From: Nitrospira sp.
GTDB taxonomy: Bacteria > Nitrospirota > Nitrospiria > Nitrospirales > Nitrospiraceae
Length of the DNA stretch: 64,000 bases
Reading direction: 5' to 3'
Assembly: GCA_023248215.1 (NCBI GenBank)
Contig: JAHFEW010000004.1
Span: 1-64,000 of the forward strand
Under the pieces are notes generated by a model that was not told where the DNA came from, ran no database searches, and saw only the letters and a program-made list of their open reading frames with translations. Made by a program: the position numbers and the translations under genes. Shown piece after piece: positions 7,641 through 15,405 of the stretch. Position 1 is the stretch's first letter, and the number at the start of each line of letters is the position of its first letter.

Positions 7641-8127
7641 ACCGTCCTCCGAATAGTTCGTGGTGAGTTGCCTATGTAACTTGTACCGTCACTACGGACA
7701 GGACAGTACTAGAGAAATCCCTAGCAGGCGTTGGAAACCTCCACCGACTTTCCAGGGAACTGGGCACTCAGCGTCTCGTGCCCGTACACACACGAGGCGG
7801 CGTCTACTATGATTCCCCGATGACACCCATATTCACATGCTTACAGGAGTGACGCTCCCAGCCGACATTATAGTGCTTGACGCCACTGTCTATTGCGCTT
7901 AGCGTGAAGCTGTGCCCTGTGAAGCTCCGCTGACTGTCCTATCCCTCGCGCTTCCTGTTCCTTCTTATGCGTGACTGATTCCCAGTCTCCGCCGCTCCTG
8001 TAGAAAAGTCTCTCTGACGTACTGCTTGTCTGGTGTCCTGGCCTGCTGATGGAGGCGGCGACGCCTCCGACCATGCTCCAGAGGGCTGTTCGACTCACGC
8101 CGGTGACTCCAAAGAAAGGGGTGCACG
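7641..8127. other. Gene-free stretch before DUF1328 gene
   Basis: These 487 bases separate the divergent K/E-rich and DUF1328 genes. I see no credible ORF. A small perfect hairpin, GGAGGCGGCGACGCCTCC, lies at 8051-8068 and could belong to the leader of the DUF1328 transcript. Promoters for both genes must lie here, but I could not identify them with confidence. Confidence 0.5.
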
Positions 8128-8295
8128 ATGTTGTACTACGCACTGATGTTCTTAGTGGTCGGATTGATTGCGGGAGCCCTGAATGTTATGGGGGTGTCCG
8201 CGGTCGCGGTCCAGATCTCCTGGATCCTGTTCTTGATCGGGATTGTCTTGGTTGTGGTTCATCTGGTGTCGGGACGCACTCCGAGAGCCACCTGA
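8128..8295 (+). CDS. DUF1328 small membrane protein
   Basis: The 55-residue frame reads MLYYALMFLVVGLIAGALN... and has two membrane helices: YYALMFLVVGLIAGALNVMG and ISWILFLIGIVLVVVHLVSG. This is the typical length, spacing and sequence of the DUF1328 (YtjA-like) family, seen in stress-induced gene sets. The gene is preceded by GAAAGGGG. It is the first of five co-oriented small stress genes. Confidence 0.88.
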   Translation: MLYYALMFLVVGLIAGALNVMGVSAVAVQISWILFLIGIVLVVVHLVSGRTPRAT

Positions 8296-8388
8296 CGGGC
8301 TCTCGGCTATCGGAGCCATTTGTCCACATGATGGCCTGACCGTGACGCCATGCTGAGGTTGCAGTTCTTGCAACGGAAAGGGGACTAC

Positions 8389-8616
8389 ATGAACGCGGAT
8401 GAACTCAAAGGAAAATGGATGCAGTTCAAAGGTGATCTGAAACAGCAATGGGGCAAGTTTACCGATGACGACTTGCAGCAGATCGAAGGAAATTACGACA
8501 AATTTGTCGGCAAAGTTCAAGAACGGTACGGCGAGAAGAAGAGTGAGCTGATGAAGTGGGCGGACCACTGGCATCAGACGTGGACGCCGGACGCCGTGGG
8601 GACAAAGGCTCCCTGA
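8389..8616 (+). CDS. CsbD family stress protein
   Basis: MNADELKGKWMQFKGDLKQQ followed by WGKFTDDDLQQIEGNYDKFVGKVQERYG is the full CsbD-family signature in 75 residues. CsbD proteins are small, hydrophilic and under general-stress control in other bacteria; their molecular role is not established. AAAGGGG upstream supports ATG 8389. The BON-domain gene follows. Confidence 0.92.
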   Translation: MNADELKGKWMQFKGDLKQQWGKFTDDDLQQIEGNYDKFVGKVQERYGEKKSELMKWADHWHQTWTPDAVGTKAP

Positions 8617-8679
8617 ATGGACGCAATCGACGAGAGACATCTCACAACACAATTTCATGGCTCGGTTAAGGAGAAACTG

Positions 8680-9237
8680 ATGAACACAGGCAACGTACTG
8701 ACCCTCTGCACGGCTTTGGTTTTCGGTGGGGCGTTGGTCGTCGGATCGGCGCATGCTCTCGGCAAGGCGGACGAGAAGACGCCGATCAACGACTCGTGGA
8801 TCACGGCGAAGACCAAGATTGCGCTGTTTGCCGATTCCCGGGTGAAGGGAAGCGAGATCAACGTCGAGACCAGCCAGGGCGCGGTGATGATCCGGGGCAA
8901 GGTCGATTCCGACGTGGCGAAGCAGGCGGCGGAAGGGATTGCCAAAGGGATCGACGGCGTCAAGACGGTGAAGAACGACTTGCAGGTGGTGGCCCCGTCC
9001 AAGCGCGAGGCGACGAATGACAAGGATGATGCCATCACGGCCCGCGTCAACGAGCAGCTTGCGAAGGATGCGCATCTGAAGAAAGCCGGCATCCATGCTC
9101 AGACGAATGCGGGAATCGTCTCGCTGACCGGCGAGGTTCAGGACCTCATGACCAGTGCCGAGGCCTCTTGGTCCGCCTGGCAGGTCCCCGGCGTGAAGTC
9201 GGTGAAGAACGATCTCACGGTGAAAGAGAAGGCCTAG
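8680..9237 (+). CDS. BON-domain periplasmic protein (OsmY-like)
   Basis: A signal peptide (LCTALVFGGALVVGSAHALG) is followed by two BON domains: NDSWITAKTKIALFADSRVK to VKTVKNDLQVV, and DDAITARVNEQLAKDAHLKK to VKSVKNDLTV, each with the conserved central Gly (GAVMIRGKV, GIVSLTGEV). This matches OsmY-like proteins that act in the periplasm during osmotic or envelope stress. AAGGAG precedes ATG 8680. It ends just before a strong hairpin. Confidence 0.92.
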   Translation: MNTGNVLTLCTALVFGGALVVGSAHALGKADEKTPINDSWITAKTKIALFADSRVKGSEINVETSQGAVMIRGKVDSDVAKQAAEGIAKGIDGVKTVKNDLQVVAPSKREATNDKDDAITARVNEQLAKDAHLKKAGIHAQTNAGIVSLTGEVQDLMTSAEASWSAWQVPGVKSVKNDLTVKEKA

Positions 9238-9270
9238 AGGGTTTCCTTCGTTAAGACAGACGAGCTCTCC

Positions 9271-9298
9271 GTCCGCCGACGCCATGGTGTCGGCGGAC
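9271..9298 (+). terminator. Hairpin after BON-domain gene
   Basis: GTCCGCCGAC and GTCGGCGGAC form a 10-bp GC stem around an 8-base loop. No T-run follows, so it may be a weak terminator or a 3' stabilising hairpin. Confidence 0.6.
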
Positions 9299-9355
9299 GA
9301 CAGAGCCTCTGCCTGAGTCAACTACAGTGAACGCGGTTTAATAAGGAGATGCACC

Positions 9356-9595
9356 ATGATGATGGAAACCACTGTCAATCGAATCACTCCGCAACGGGCC
9401 TGCACGTCCCACACCAGCCAGAGCAGTGAGAAGACCGGCCAGACGGTACAGGCAGCCATGGCGACTGCGGTTGATCAAAACCACATTGCGCAACGAGCCT
9501 ATGAACTGTATGAGCAACGGGGACGGCAAGAAGGTCAGGCCCTGGAGGACTGGTTCAACGCGGAACATCAACTGGCCGGCGCAGCAGGAAAGTAG
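9356..9595 (+). CDS. DUF2934 protein
   Basis: The C-terminal 40 residues read HIAQRAYELYEQRGRQEGQA followed by LEDWFNAEHQL, the DUF2934 signature (A-Y-x-L-Y-E-x-R-G, D-W-x-x-A-E). The N-terminal 40 residues are low-complexity Thr/Ser/Gln. AAGGAG precedes three consecutive ATG codons; the first is taken. Function is unknown, but DUF2934 genes often sit beside Hsp20 and other stress genes, as here. Confidence 0.88.
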   Translation: MMMETTVNRITPQRACTSHTSQSSEKTGQTVQAAMATAVDQNHIAQRAYELYEQRGRQEGQALEDWFNAEHQLAGAAGK

Positions 9596-9652
9596 TCACG
9601 TCGCCGGCGGATGAGGTGAAGTCAATTTTCGATCACAAGAGGAGATGAGGCC

Positions 9653-10126
9653 ATGAGCACACTTGTACGATGGGACCCCTTCAAAATTCAGTGGAATCCT
9701 TCAAAAGAACGGGACGAACTGGAGAGCCGGCTAGCCACGATCTTGGGACAGCGGGCGTCCACAGGGAATGGTGGCAAGGAGGCCCTGACGGTCGCCGAGT
9801 GGTCGCCGCTGGTGGACATTGTGGAAGACGAGAAGGAATACCTCATCAAGGCCGAGTTGCCGGAAATGAGAAAAGAGGACGTGCGACTCACAGTGGAGGA
9901 CGAGGTCCTGACGATCTCCGGCGAACGGAAGTTCGAGAAGGAAGAACAAGGGAGAAAGCATCACCGGATCGAACGCGCCTACGGGAGCTTCGTCCGCAGT
10001 TTCTCACTCCCGGAGGATGCGGATGGGAGCAAGGTCACGGCTGACTATAAAGACGGAGTGCTCCACGTGCATCTCTCGAAATCCGAGAAAGCGAAACCGA
10101 AATCTATCGAGATCAAGGTTTCCTAG
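9653..10126 (+). CDS. Small heat-shock protein, Hsp20/alpha-crystallin
   Basis: The alpha-crystallin domain spans about residues 45-150: SPLVDIVEDEKEYLIKAELP, then RLTVEDEVLTISGERK, AYGSFVRSFSLPEDAD and KDGVLHVHLSKSEKAKPKSI. It contains the G-V-L-x-V/I-x-x dimer/strand motif. It is an ATP-independent holdase that keeps unfolding proteins soluble. The gene has GAGGAG upstream and is the last of the stress run. Confidence 0.95.
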   Translation: MSTLVRWDPFKIQWNPSKERDELESRLATILGQRASTGNGGKEALTVAEWSPLVDIVEDEKEYLIKAELPEMRKEDVRLTVEDEVLTISGERKFEKEEQGRKHHRIERAYGSFVRSFSLPEDADGSKVTADYKDGVLHVHLSKSEKAKPKSIEIKVS

Positions 10127-10158
10127 TGTCCCGCCTCTGAATTTGGCGGAATAATCTG

Positions 10159-10207
10159 CGCCTCGTGGGATGCCCTCACGTATTGAAGGGAGGACATCCC
10201 CGAGGCG
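10159..10207 (+). terminator. Long hairpin after hsp20
   Basis: CGCCTCG (10159-10165) pairs with CGAGGCG (10201-10207), and internal GGGATG pairs with CATCCC, making an interrupted stem 33 bases after the hsp20 stop. It is a likely transcription end for the stress gene run. Confidence 0.55.
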
Positions 10208-10337
10208 AACGGGTTGACCCACAACGCCGATCATACCGACCACTGACCAGCTGGAGACTCTTGGGGCGAGGACAGAGCGTTCCTTAAGCCCACTGTCTCT
10301 TAACGCCGTCTGAATCGTATCCGCCTGCTCAGCAGCC

Positions 10338-10586
10338 TTATCGAGGCGCTCCCTTCCGCGCCCACAGCTCACCGATGGCCTGGCCTTCCGCCATGGCCTT
10401 TTGGAGCACCGCCCAGCCGACGCCGATTTTTCCCTGCGGCAATGAACCGCAGAGGTACAACGCCGCCAGCTCTGTCTCATGGCCTTTGGTCTGGCGCAGG
10501 AGCTCCCCGAGCAGACGCACCTTTTCCGTTTTCTTGGCGGTCGCGCGAACGAGCGCAACCACTTTCACGAGCTGTTCAAGGTCCAT
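10338..10586 (-). pseudogene. Remnant of ATP-dependent DNA ligase N-terminal domain
   Basis: The 82-codon frame has LGELLRQTKGHETELAALYL, CGSLPQGKIGVGWAVLQKAM, which matches the start of the N-terminal DNA-binding domain of bacterial ATP-dependent DNA ligases (L-x-G-x-L-x-Q-G-x-I-G-V-G-W). The catalytic KxDG domain is absent and the frame ends after ELWARKGAPR. The DNA beyond it shows no ligase-like sequence. This is a truncated fragment; expression is unlikely. Confidence 0.6.
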
Positions 10587-10762
10587 GGTTCACTGTACCG
10601 GCTCAACACTGTACGGACAAGCCCTGGCCGGTCTTCCTCGATTGGAGGCTACGTGGCTATACGGTGCCAGCGACCGAGCGCAAAAAACAGAGTTGAATTA
10701 GGCGGCTAAATCACCCAAGCTGATGCAAAAGGGTGCGACACCCACTACAAAGGAGGCTTCTT

Positions 10763-11197
10763 ATGCGACAAGTCTTATTTGCCGGCGTGATCGGGCTGGT
10801 GATGCTCACCACCAGCGGCTGCAGCTATCTGTTCTATCCGCATGCGAAGGAATTTACCGAAAAGGCGAAGGGCGCGAACACCGTCGAGACCCTGATCAAC
10901 CTGACCAACATGATGGAGGCAAGCGCCAAGGCCGGTCAAAACGGCAGAGGCGACGACCAAGCCTTCAAAGATCTGCACAACCAAATGCATGCCTTCGACA
11001 ACACCATCTGTTGCGTCGACAAGGACAAACGCGAGACGCCGGCCTATGCGCTGGCCGTGACGCATAACAAGGAGTTGTGGGCGATTTTCAAACGAGTCTG
11101 GAAGTTTAAAGACGATCAACCCCAACGCAGCCAGCACCTGGAACTCTTCGCCACCGAGGCGCGGGAACTCCGCGAGTCTCTGCAGACGTTGAAATGA
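10763..11197 (+). CDS. Small lipoprotein of unknown function
   Basis: The start MRQVLFAGVIGLVMLTTSGC is a lipoprotein signal with Cys at the lipobox (TSGCS). The mature part of about 125 residues is helical, contains CC (DNTICCVDKD), and has no motif I recognise. AAAGGAGG lies 7 bases before ATG 10763. It stands alone between the ligase remnant and a TfoX-like gene. Confidence 0.72.
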   Translation: MRQVLFAGVIGLVMLTTSGCSYLFYPHAKEFTEKAKGANTVETLINLTNMMEASAKAGQNGRGDDQAFKDLHNQMHAFDNTICCVDKDKRETPAYALAVTHNKELWAIFKRVWKFKDDQPQRSQHLELFATEARELRESLQTLK

Positions 11198-11394
11198 TTC
11201 GCGCAATGTTGCACAGTGCGCCACAACTGAGGAGGCCGGCGTGACCTTCTGACGACAACGGGCGCGCACGCCGACTAAACGATTGCAGAATTCCTTCCCT
11301 CTCATCGTGCTCCGCGGTCGGCCGTCTACATGCGACGGCCGATTGCGGAGGGATTCTTTGTTTGCCTGATCGGCTGGTACGGCAGGAGCATCTG

Positions 11395-11820
11395 ATGGGG
11401 CCGCCTCGGCGCACGCGCAGTGACAGTTTCAAGGATTTTGTGTTGGACCAGCTCAGCGCGATGCCGGACCTCACCGGCAGGGCCATGTTCGGCGGCTATG
11501 GCCTCTACCATCGGGAAAGGTTTTTTGCCATCATCCATAAAGGCCGGCTCTTTTTCAAAACTCATGACCTGACGCAACCCCTCTATCGCTCACGCGGCAT
11601 GCAACCGTTCCGCCCCAGCGCACGGCATACGCTTGCACGATATGACGAGGTGCCGCTGGACATTCTTGAGGACGCAAGGGATCTGGCGACCTGGGCCCGT
11701 CATGCGGCGATTCCGCCCAGCGCCCAACTTCTGCTCCCTTTCACCGGAGCACAGGGGGACAGTCTCAGCTTCGGAGACCTGTCCGTCATGGTAGGAACAG
11801 AGACGTCGTATCCTTCATAG
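11395..11820 (+). CDS. TfoX N-terminal domain protein
   Basis: SFKDFVLDQLSAMPDLTGRA followed by MFGGYGLYHRERFFAIIHKG and RLFFKTHDLTQP is the TfoX N-terminal domain signature (M-F-G-G-Y-G-L). The family relates to competence regulators, but stand-alone short forms like this one (141 residues) are of unknown role. AGGAG precedes ATG 11395. The DUF488 gene begins 9 bases after the stop, so the two are co-transcribed. Confidence 0.85.
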   Translation: MGPPRRTRSDSFKDFVLDQLSAMPDLTGRAMFGGYGLYHRERFFAIIHKGRLFFKTHDLTQPLYRSRGMQPFRPSARHTLARYDEVPLDILEDARDLATWARHAAIPPSAQLLLPFTGAQGDSLSFGDLSVMVGTETSYPS

Positions 11821-11829
11821 GGTCGCAGC

Positions 11830-12402
11830 ATGGTTCTGCAGCCGCTCATCACAGCGCCAACGCTCTGGACCATCGGCCACTCGACCCGTTCGAGCGAAGA
11901 GTTTCTCTCATTGTTGACCGCACATGAGATCTCACGGCTCGTCGACGTGCGTCGTTACCCGGGATCGCGGCGCTACCCACACTTTCACTCCGCCGCGCTG
12001 GCGAAAAGTCTCACCGAGGCAGGACTTGCTTATCAACACATGCCGAATTTGGGAGGCCGGCGGACGGCTCGATCGGACTCTCATAACAACGGTTGGAAGA
12101 ATGCTAGCTTTCGCGGCTATGCGGACTACATGCAGACGGAAGAATTTCAGGGAGCCATCGAAGAGCTTATGGCGTATAACACACACCTGCGAACGGCCAT
12201 CATGTGTGCGGAAGCGGTCCCCTGGCGTTGCCATCGGTCATTGATCGCCGATGCCCTCGTGATGCGAGGCTGGCAAGTCGTGCACATCATGGGCCCAGGC
12301 CAGGTTCAAACCCATCGCCTCACGGCTTTCGCCGTCCTGCAAGGCGACCGGCTTCTCTACCCCGCGCCGACGGACCAGGACACCCCGCCTCGCCTGTTCT
12401 GA
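11830..12402 (+). CDS. DUF488 family protein
   Basis: The protein contains TIGHSTRSSEEFLSLLTAHE, LVDVRRYPGSRRYPHF, YQHMPNLGGRR, FRGYADYMQTEEF and a Cys motif MCAEAVPWRCHRSLIAD, all hallmarks of DUF488 (conserved GHS, DVR, and C-A/E-x7-C-H-R). The CHR segment suggests a metal or redox site. No function is established. It follows the TfoX-like gene closely. Confidence 0.9.
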   Translation: MVLQPLITAPTLWTIGHSTRSSEEFLSLLTAHEISRLVDVRRYPGSRRYPHFHSAALAKSLTEAGLAYQHMPNLGGRRTARSDSHNNGWKNASFRGYADYMQTEEFQGAIEELMAYNTHLRTAIMCAEAVPWRCHRSLIADALVMRGWQVVHIMGPGQVQTHRLTAFAVLQGDRLLYPAPTDQDTPPRLF

Positions 12403-12455
12403 GCATCGCCTTCCGTCATTGCATTCATACTTGCGTCTCTGCAGACTGAACAGCG

Positions 12456-12824
12456 ATGTGGTATCGACTCGGCGCCGATCTCGTGGTGCTGCTCCACTTA
12501 GGCTTCGTGGCCTTTGTCGTGGCGGGTGGCCTGTTGGTCTTGAAATGGCCACGCATGGCCTGGCTGCACGCACCGGCAGCGGTCTGGGGTGCCATCATCG
12601 AATTCACCGGTTGGATCTGCCCCCTCACCCCGCTGGAAAATGCGCTGCGGGCCATGGCGGGAAGGGAGGCATACAACTCCGACTTCATCGAGCACTACAT
12701 CCTGCCTCTGCTCTACCCTGCCCAGCTGACAGGCAACATCCAAGTCATTCTCGGGCTGATCGTCTTGGGCACGAATCTCGCCTTGTACGGCTGGTTATGG
12801 CGGCGGAACATGGTGAGCGGTTGA
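12456..12824 (+). CDS. DUF2784 membrane protein
   Basis: This 122-residue protein has four likely membrane helices (LVVLLHLGFVAFVVAGGLLV, GAIIEFTGWICPLTPLEN, ILPLLYPAQLTG, IQVILGLIVLGTNLALYG) and the DUF2784 motifs HLGFVAFVV, W-I-C-P-L-T-P-L-E and FIEHYILPLLYP. Function is unknown. It lies 53 bases after the DUF488 gene, with no obvious ribosome-binding site. Confidence 0.87.
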   Translation: MWYRLGADLVVLLHLGFVAFVVAGGLLVLKWPRMAWLHAPAAVWGAIIEFTGWICPLTPLENALRAMAGREAYNSDFIEHYILPLLYPAQLTGNIQVILGLIVLGTNLALYGWLWRRNMVSG

Positions 12825-12876
12825 GCGTGACGAGCAATCTTTTCCAGGTGGGAACGAGGAACAGGCTCGTTGGAAA

Positions 12877-13350
12877 TTACTCGACCGGTTCGTTGTGTGA
12901 CGAGGTCATGACTAGGGCCAAGCAGCCCTGTTCACTTGAGGTGACGGGATGCACGCTCTGAGCTTCCGCCCGATGGTAGTCTCCAGCCTGAAGGAACTCT
13001 CCGGCGCAGAGACAATTCCCTTCCAAGACGTACAATTCTTCGACCTGCGCATGGCGATGCGCGGCGAACCGGGCGCCAGGAGCCAGTCGAACCAAGGCCG
13101 TCATCCGTGCGCCCACCGGATCATGATGTAACACCTTGAGCGAGATGCCCACCCCGACCTCGTGCCATTCCACTTGGTCAGGCCGAACTACGCTAAAGGA
13201 TTGCGGCTCCTCGAGTTCCTGCGGTTCCAGCGCAATTTGCGCCATCAACTGTTCTTTGAGCGAGGCGGGGGGTGCGATGATCGGACCACTCGCAGCCAAT
13301 TCAGCGGCAACCTGCTCACCCACGTCTGTGTTTTGTCGCGGCTTCTTCAT
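12877..13350 (-). CDS. Cupin protein, ChrR-like anti-sigma type
   Basis: The N-terminal 50 residues form a helical segment (ASLKEQLMAQIALE), and the C-terminal 100 form a cupin: LVRLAPGARFAAHRHAQVEE with the H-x-H-x-E metal site, LYVLEGNCLCAGEFLQAGD and a later His (YHRAEAQSVHPV). This resembles the cupin half of ChrR-type zinc anti-sigma factors, which sense oxidants, but no sigma gene is adjacent. Its ribosome-binding site (AAGGAC) falls inside the left edge of the 842-bp duplication at 13359. The promoter region is shared with the divergent haemoglobin-like gene. Confidence 0.78.
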   Translation of the reverse strand: MKKPRQNTDVGEQVAAELAASGPIIAPPASLKEQLMAQIALEPQELEEPQSFSVVRPDQVEWHEVGVGISLKVLHHDPVGARMTALVRLAPGARFAAHRHAQVEELYVLEGNCLCAGEFLQAGDYHRAEAQSVHPVTSSEQGCLALVMTSSHNEPVE

Positions 13351-13593
13351 GTTGCAAGTCCTTGATGGACCTCCCCCAGACTTCTACGACATCACCTGGG
13401 CCTATAGATCTGTGCCGATCCTCAGCCATTGCCTAAAACTGTAGCATCGCATTTATTTTCTCCGCCACGACCGGTTTTTTTCGTGACCGGCAATCCAACC
13501 GGCCACCGTCCTCCGTAGCTCCACACAGAAGGCCGGTCGATGTCGAACAGAACCAGGCCATCACCCGCTCACTTTCAACCAGGAGGACGTATC

Positions 13594-14070
13594 ATGTCTC
13601 AACGAATTGCCTCTCTCGCCATGGTCCTCGGACTCGCCCTGACGGTCTCGGCCTGCAATACCATGGGTTCCTCGCCCGCCGGCACTGGTTTTGTCGAGAA
13701 ATCACTGTACGACCGGCTGGGCGGCAAGACAGCCATCACCGCCGTGGTGGACGACTTCGTCGGTCGCGTGGCGGCCGACAACCGCATCAACGGGAAGTTT
13801 GCGAATGCCAATATTCCGCGTTTGAAATCGATGCTCGTCGACCAGATTTGCCAAGCCTCTGGCGGGCCCTGCACGTATACGGGTCGAGACATGAAAAGCA
13901 CGCATGCCGGCATGGGCGTCAGCAGCAGCGACTTCGATGCCCTCGTCGGAGACCTCGTCGCCACGTTGAACAAGTTTAAAGTTCCCGAGCGTGAAAAGAA
14001 TGAACTGCTCGGCGCGCTCGGCCCGATGAAAGGAGACATCGTCGAGAAACCGATGGCGTCGATGCGCTAG
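13594..14070 (+). CDS. Truncated-haemoglobin-like lipoprotein, copy 1
   Basis: A lipoprotein signal (LAMVLGLALTVSACNTMGSS) precedes a group I truncated-haemoglobin domain: SLYDRLGGKTAITAVVDDFV, GRVAADNRINGKFAN, and the proximal His segment MKSTHAGMGVSSSDFDALVG. Such globins bind O2 or NO at haem; lipid anchoring to the envelope is unusual and suggests NO or O2 protection outside the cytoplasm. AGGAGG precedes ATG 13594. The protein is identical to that of the second copy at 26476. A 13-bp stem hairpin follows. Confidence 0.9.
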   Translation: MSQRIASLAMVLGLALTVSACNTMGSSPAGTGFVEKSLYDRLGGKTAITAVVDDFVGRVAADNRINGKFANANIPRLKSMLVDQICQASGGPCTYTGRDMKSTHAGMGVSSSDFDALVGDLVATLNKFKVPEREKNELLGALGPMKGDIVEKPMASMR

Positions 14071-14096
14071 TCCCTATTTCCGTGCCTTCAACCCCT

Positions 14097-14127
14097 GGCA
14101 GGGGCAGCCACGCCGGCTGCCCCTGCC
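14097..14127 (+). terminator. GC-rich hairpin after haemoglobin-like gene, copy 1
   Basis: GGCAGGGGCAGCC and GGCTGCCCCTGCC form a perfect 13-bp stem with a 5-base loop, 27 bases after the stop codon. No T-run follows. The same hairpin is in copy 2 at 26979-27009. Confidence 0.75.
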
Positions 14128-14168
14128 CCATGCCTCCCCTACCCGCAACCTCATCGTTCGTCTCTGAA

Positions 14169-14186
14169 CTGTAAGCCGCCTCACAG
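14169..14186 (+). promoter_or_regulatory. CRP-type palindrome upstream of thioredoxin-fold gene
   Basis: CTGTAAGCCGCCTCACAG has CRP-type half-sites TGTAA and TCACA around 6 bases. A -10 hexamer TACAAT lies at 14207-14212, its first base 29.5 from the palindrome centre. That puts the centre at -41.5 from a start at about 14219, the class II CRP position. The predicted transcript would begin at the ATG itself (leaderless). Confidence 0.75.
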
Positions 14187-14218
14187 ATCGGCACGAACAT
14201 CCCCCCTACAATCGCTGA

Positions 14219-14473
14219 ATGGCCCGTCTAGATATTCTGGTCCATCAAGGCTGTTTGTCCGAGCAGTCGGCGCGGGCTTTGGCTCAAGAGATTCAGCATG
14301 AACTTCCGGGGTGGCAGATCGATGTCCGGCCGGCAGAGAAACGGGACACAGCGTCATTAGGCATTCTGGTGTTCCCCACGTTTGTCTTGGAGGAACGTGT
14401 TCTGGTCACCGGTATTCCGCAGAAAGAGTGGCTACTGGCGAGGTTAAAAGAATGGGCCCGTGAGAACACGTGA
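14219..14473 (+). CDS. Thioredoxin-fold small protein
   Basis: The 84-residue protein has a beta-alpha-beta start (LDILVHQGCLSEQSARALAQ, EIQHELPGWQIDVRP) and a cis-Pro-like segment LGILVFPTFVLEERVLVTGI, as in thioredoxin or glutaredoxin folds. It has one Cys (GCLS) instead of CxxC, so it may carry a thiol adduct rather than reduce disulfides. The predicted promoter makes it leaderless. It lies 56 bases before the TVP38 gene on the same strand. Confidence 0.75.
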   Translation: MARLDILVHQGCLSEQSARALAQEIQHELPGWQIDVRPAEKRDTASLGILVFPTFVLEERVLVTGIPQKEWLLARLKEWARENT

Positions 14474-14528
14474 TGGTCGCTGCTCCCCCCGATCAAGCTG
14501 CCCACAGCACGACACAGGTTTCGTCATA

Positions 14529-15305
14529 ATGAAGGCGGCCAATCACTCTCCACCGTCTGCGAACACGCACCTGCTCAAGCTCGGAGCACTGCTCGCATTG
14601 GTGGCTGGCACGTACGCCGCGGTGTCCTGGCTCGACGCGGGGGAGCTGCTCAATCCCGACCGTGTAGCCGATCAGCTGCGCGCAGCCGGCCCCTTCGGCC
14701 CAATCCTGTTCATGGCGCTCATGGCGGCCGCCGTCGTCATCAGCCCCATTCCAAGCCTGCCATTGGATTTGGCGGCGGGCGCGACGTTCGGCCCCACATT
14801 GGGAACTCTATACGCTGTCCTTGGCGCCGAGGTCGGTGCGATTCTCAGTTTTCTGATCGGCCGAGCCCTGGGTCGTGAGTCCTTGAGCAAGCTCCTGAAA
14901 ACGGACATCACATTCTGCGAGCATTGTTCGGATCGACACCTCGTCGTCTTCGTGTTTCTGGCCAGACTGCTCCCCATCTTCTCCTTCGACATCGTCAGTT
15001 ATGGAGCGGGACTGACCACCATCTCGCTTCGAGCGTTTGCCGTGGCGACATTGTTGGGGATGATCGGCCCCACCTTTGCGCTGACCTATGCCGGGAGCCA
15101 AGTGCTTTCAGGAGAATGGATGTTGATCGTCTTTGGCATTATCATGGTGGCCTTGCTGATCTTGATCCCGAGATTGGTCGTTCGATACCCGACCGCACGC
15201 TGGGTGGCGCTGCTGCGAGGAGGCGCGCCGGTCGCCCTACCGCAGAGCCTCCGGGAGACTGCGGCGACCGCCCGATGCCCCTCATGCGGCGGGCCGCTGC
15301 CATGA
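14529..15305 (+). CDS. TVP38/TMEM64 (SNARE-associated/DedA-like) membrane protein
   Basis: Membrane helices include LLKLGALLALVAGTYAAVSW, GPILFMALMAAAVVISPIP, FGPTLGTLYAVLGAEVGAIL and MLIVFGIIMVALLILIPRLV. The sequence SPIPSLPLDLAAGATFGPTLG and RLLPIFSFDIVSYGAGLTTI are the VTT-domain signatures. It ends with a zinc-ribbon half, ARCPSCGGPLP, which is unusual for the family. ATG 14529 lies downstream of the thioredoxin-fold gene, so it falls under the same CRP-type promoter. Transported substrate is unknown. Confidence 0.88.
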   Translation: MKAANHSPPSANTHLLKLGALLALVAGTYAAVSWLDAGELLNPDRVADQLRAAGPFGPILFMALMAAAVVISPIPSLPLDLAAGATFGPTLGTLYAVLGAEVGAILSFLIGRALGRESLSKLLKTDITFCEHCSDRHLVVFVFLARLLPIFSFDIVSYGAGLTTISLRAFAVATLLGMIGPTFALTYAGSQVLSGEWMLIVFGIIMVALLILIPRLVVRYPTARWVALLRGGAPVALPQSLRETAATARCPSCGGPLP

Positions 15306-15405
15306 TACGGTGCCAATCATCATCGATGTGCCGCCACAGAAGAAGAATTTTCGACACAGACACATTGCAACAGGCCGGTTAACCTCAAGGCCGCGGAGGG
15401 GTAGA

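Larger units (their letters stand above)
13359..14200. repeat. 842-bp direct repeat, copy 1
   Basis: This segment recurs at 26241-27082 in the same orientation. I find only two differences: C at 14067 is T in copy 2, and A at 14147 is G. It holds the cupin leader, the whole truncated-haemoglobin lipoprotein gene, a hairpin and a CRP-type palindrome. In this copy both ends join working neighbours (cupin ribosome-binding site on the left, the thioredoxin-fold gene promoter on the right), so copy 1 is probably the source. Confidence 0.95.

Noticed and set aside
12953..13444. Plus-strand ORFs opposite the cupin gene
   Set aside because: They lie antisense to a clear cupin with an intact metal site, and show no domain.
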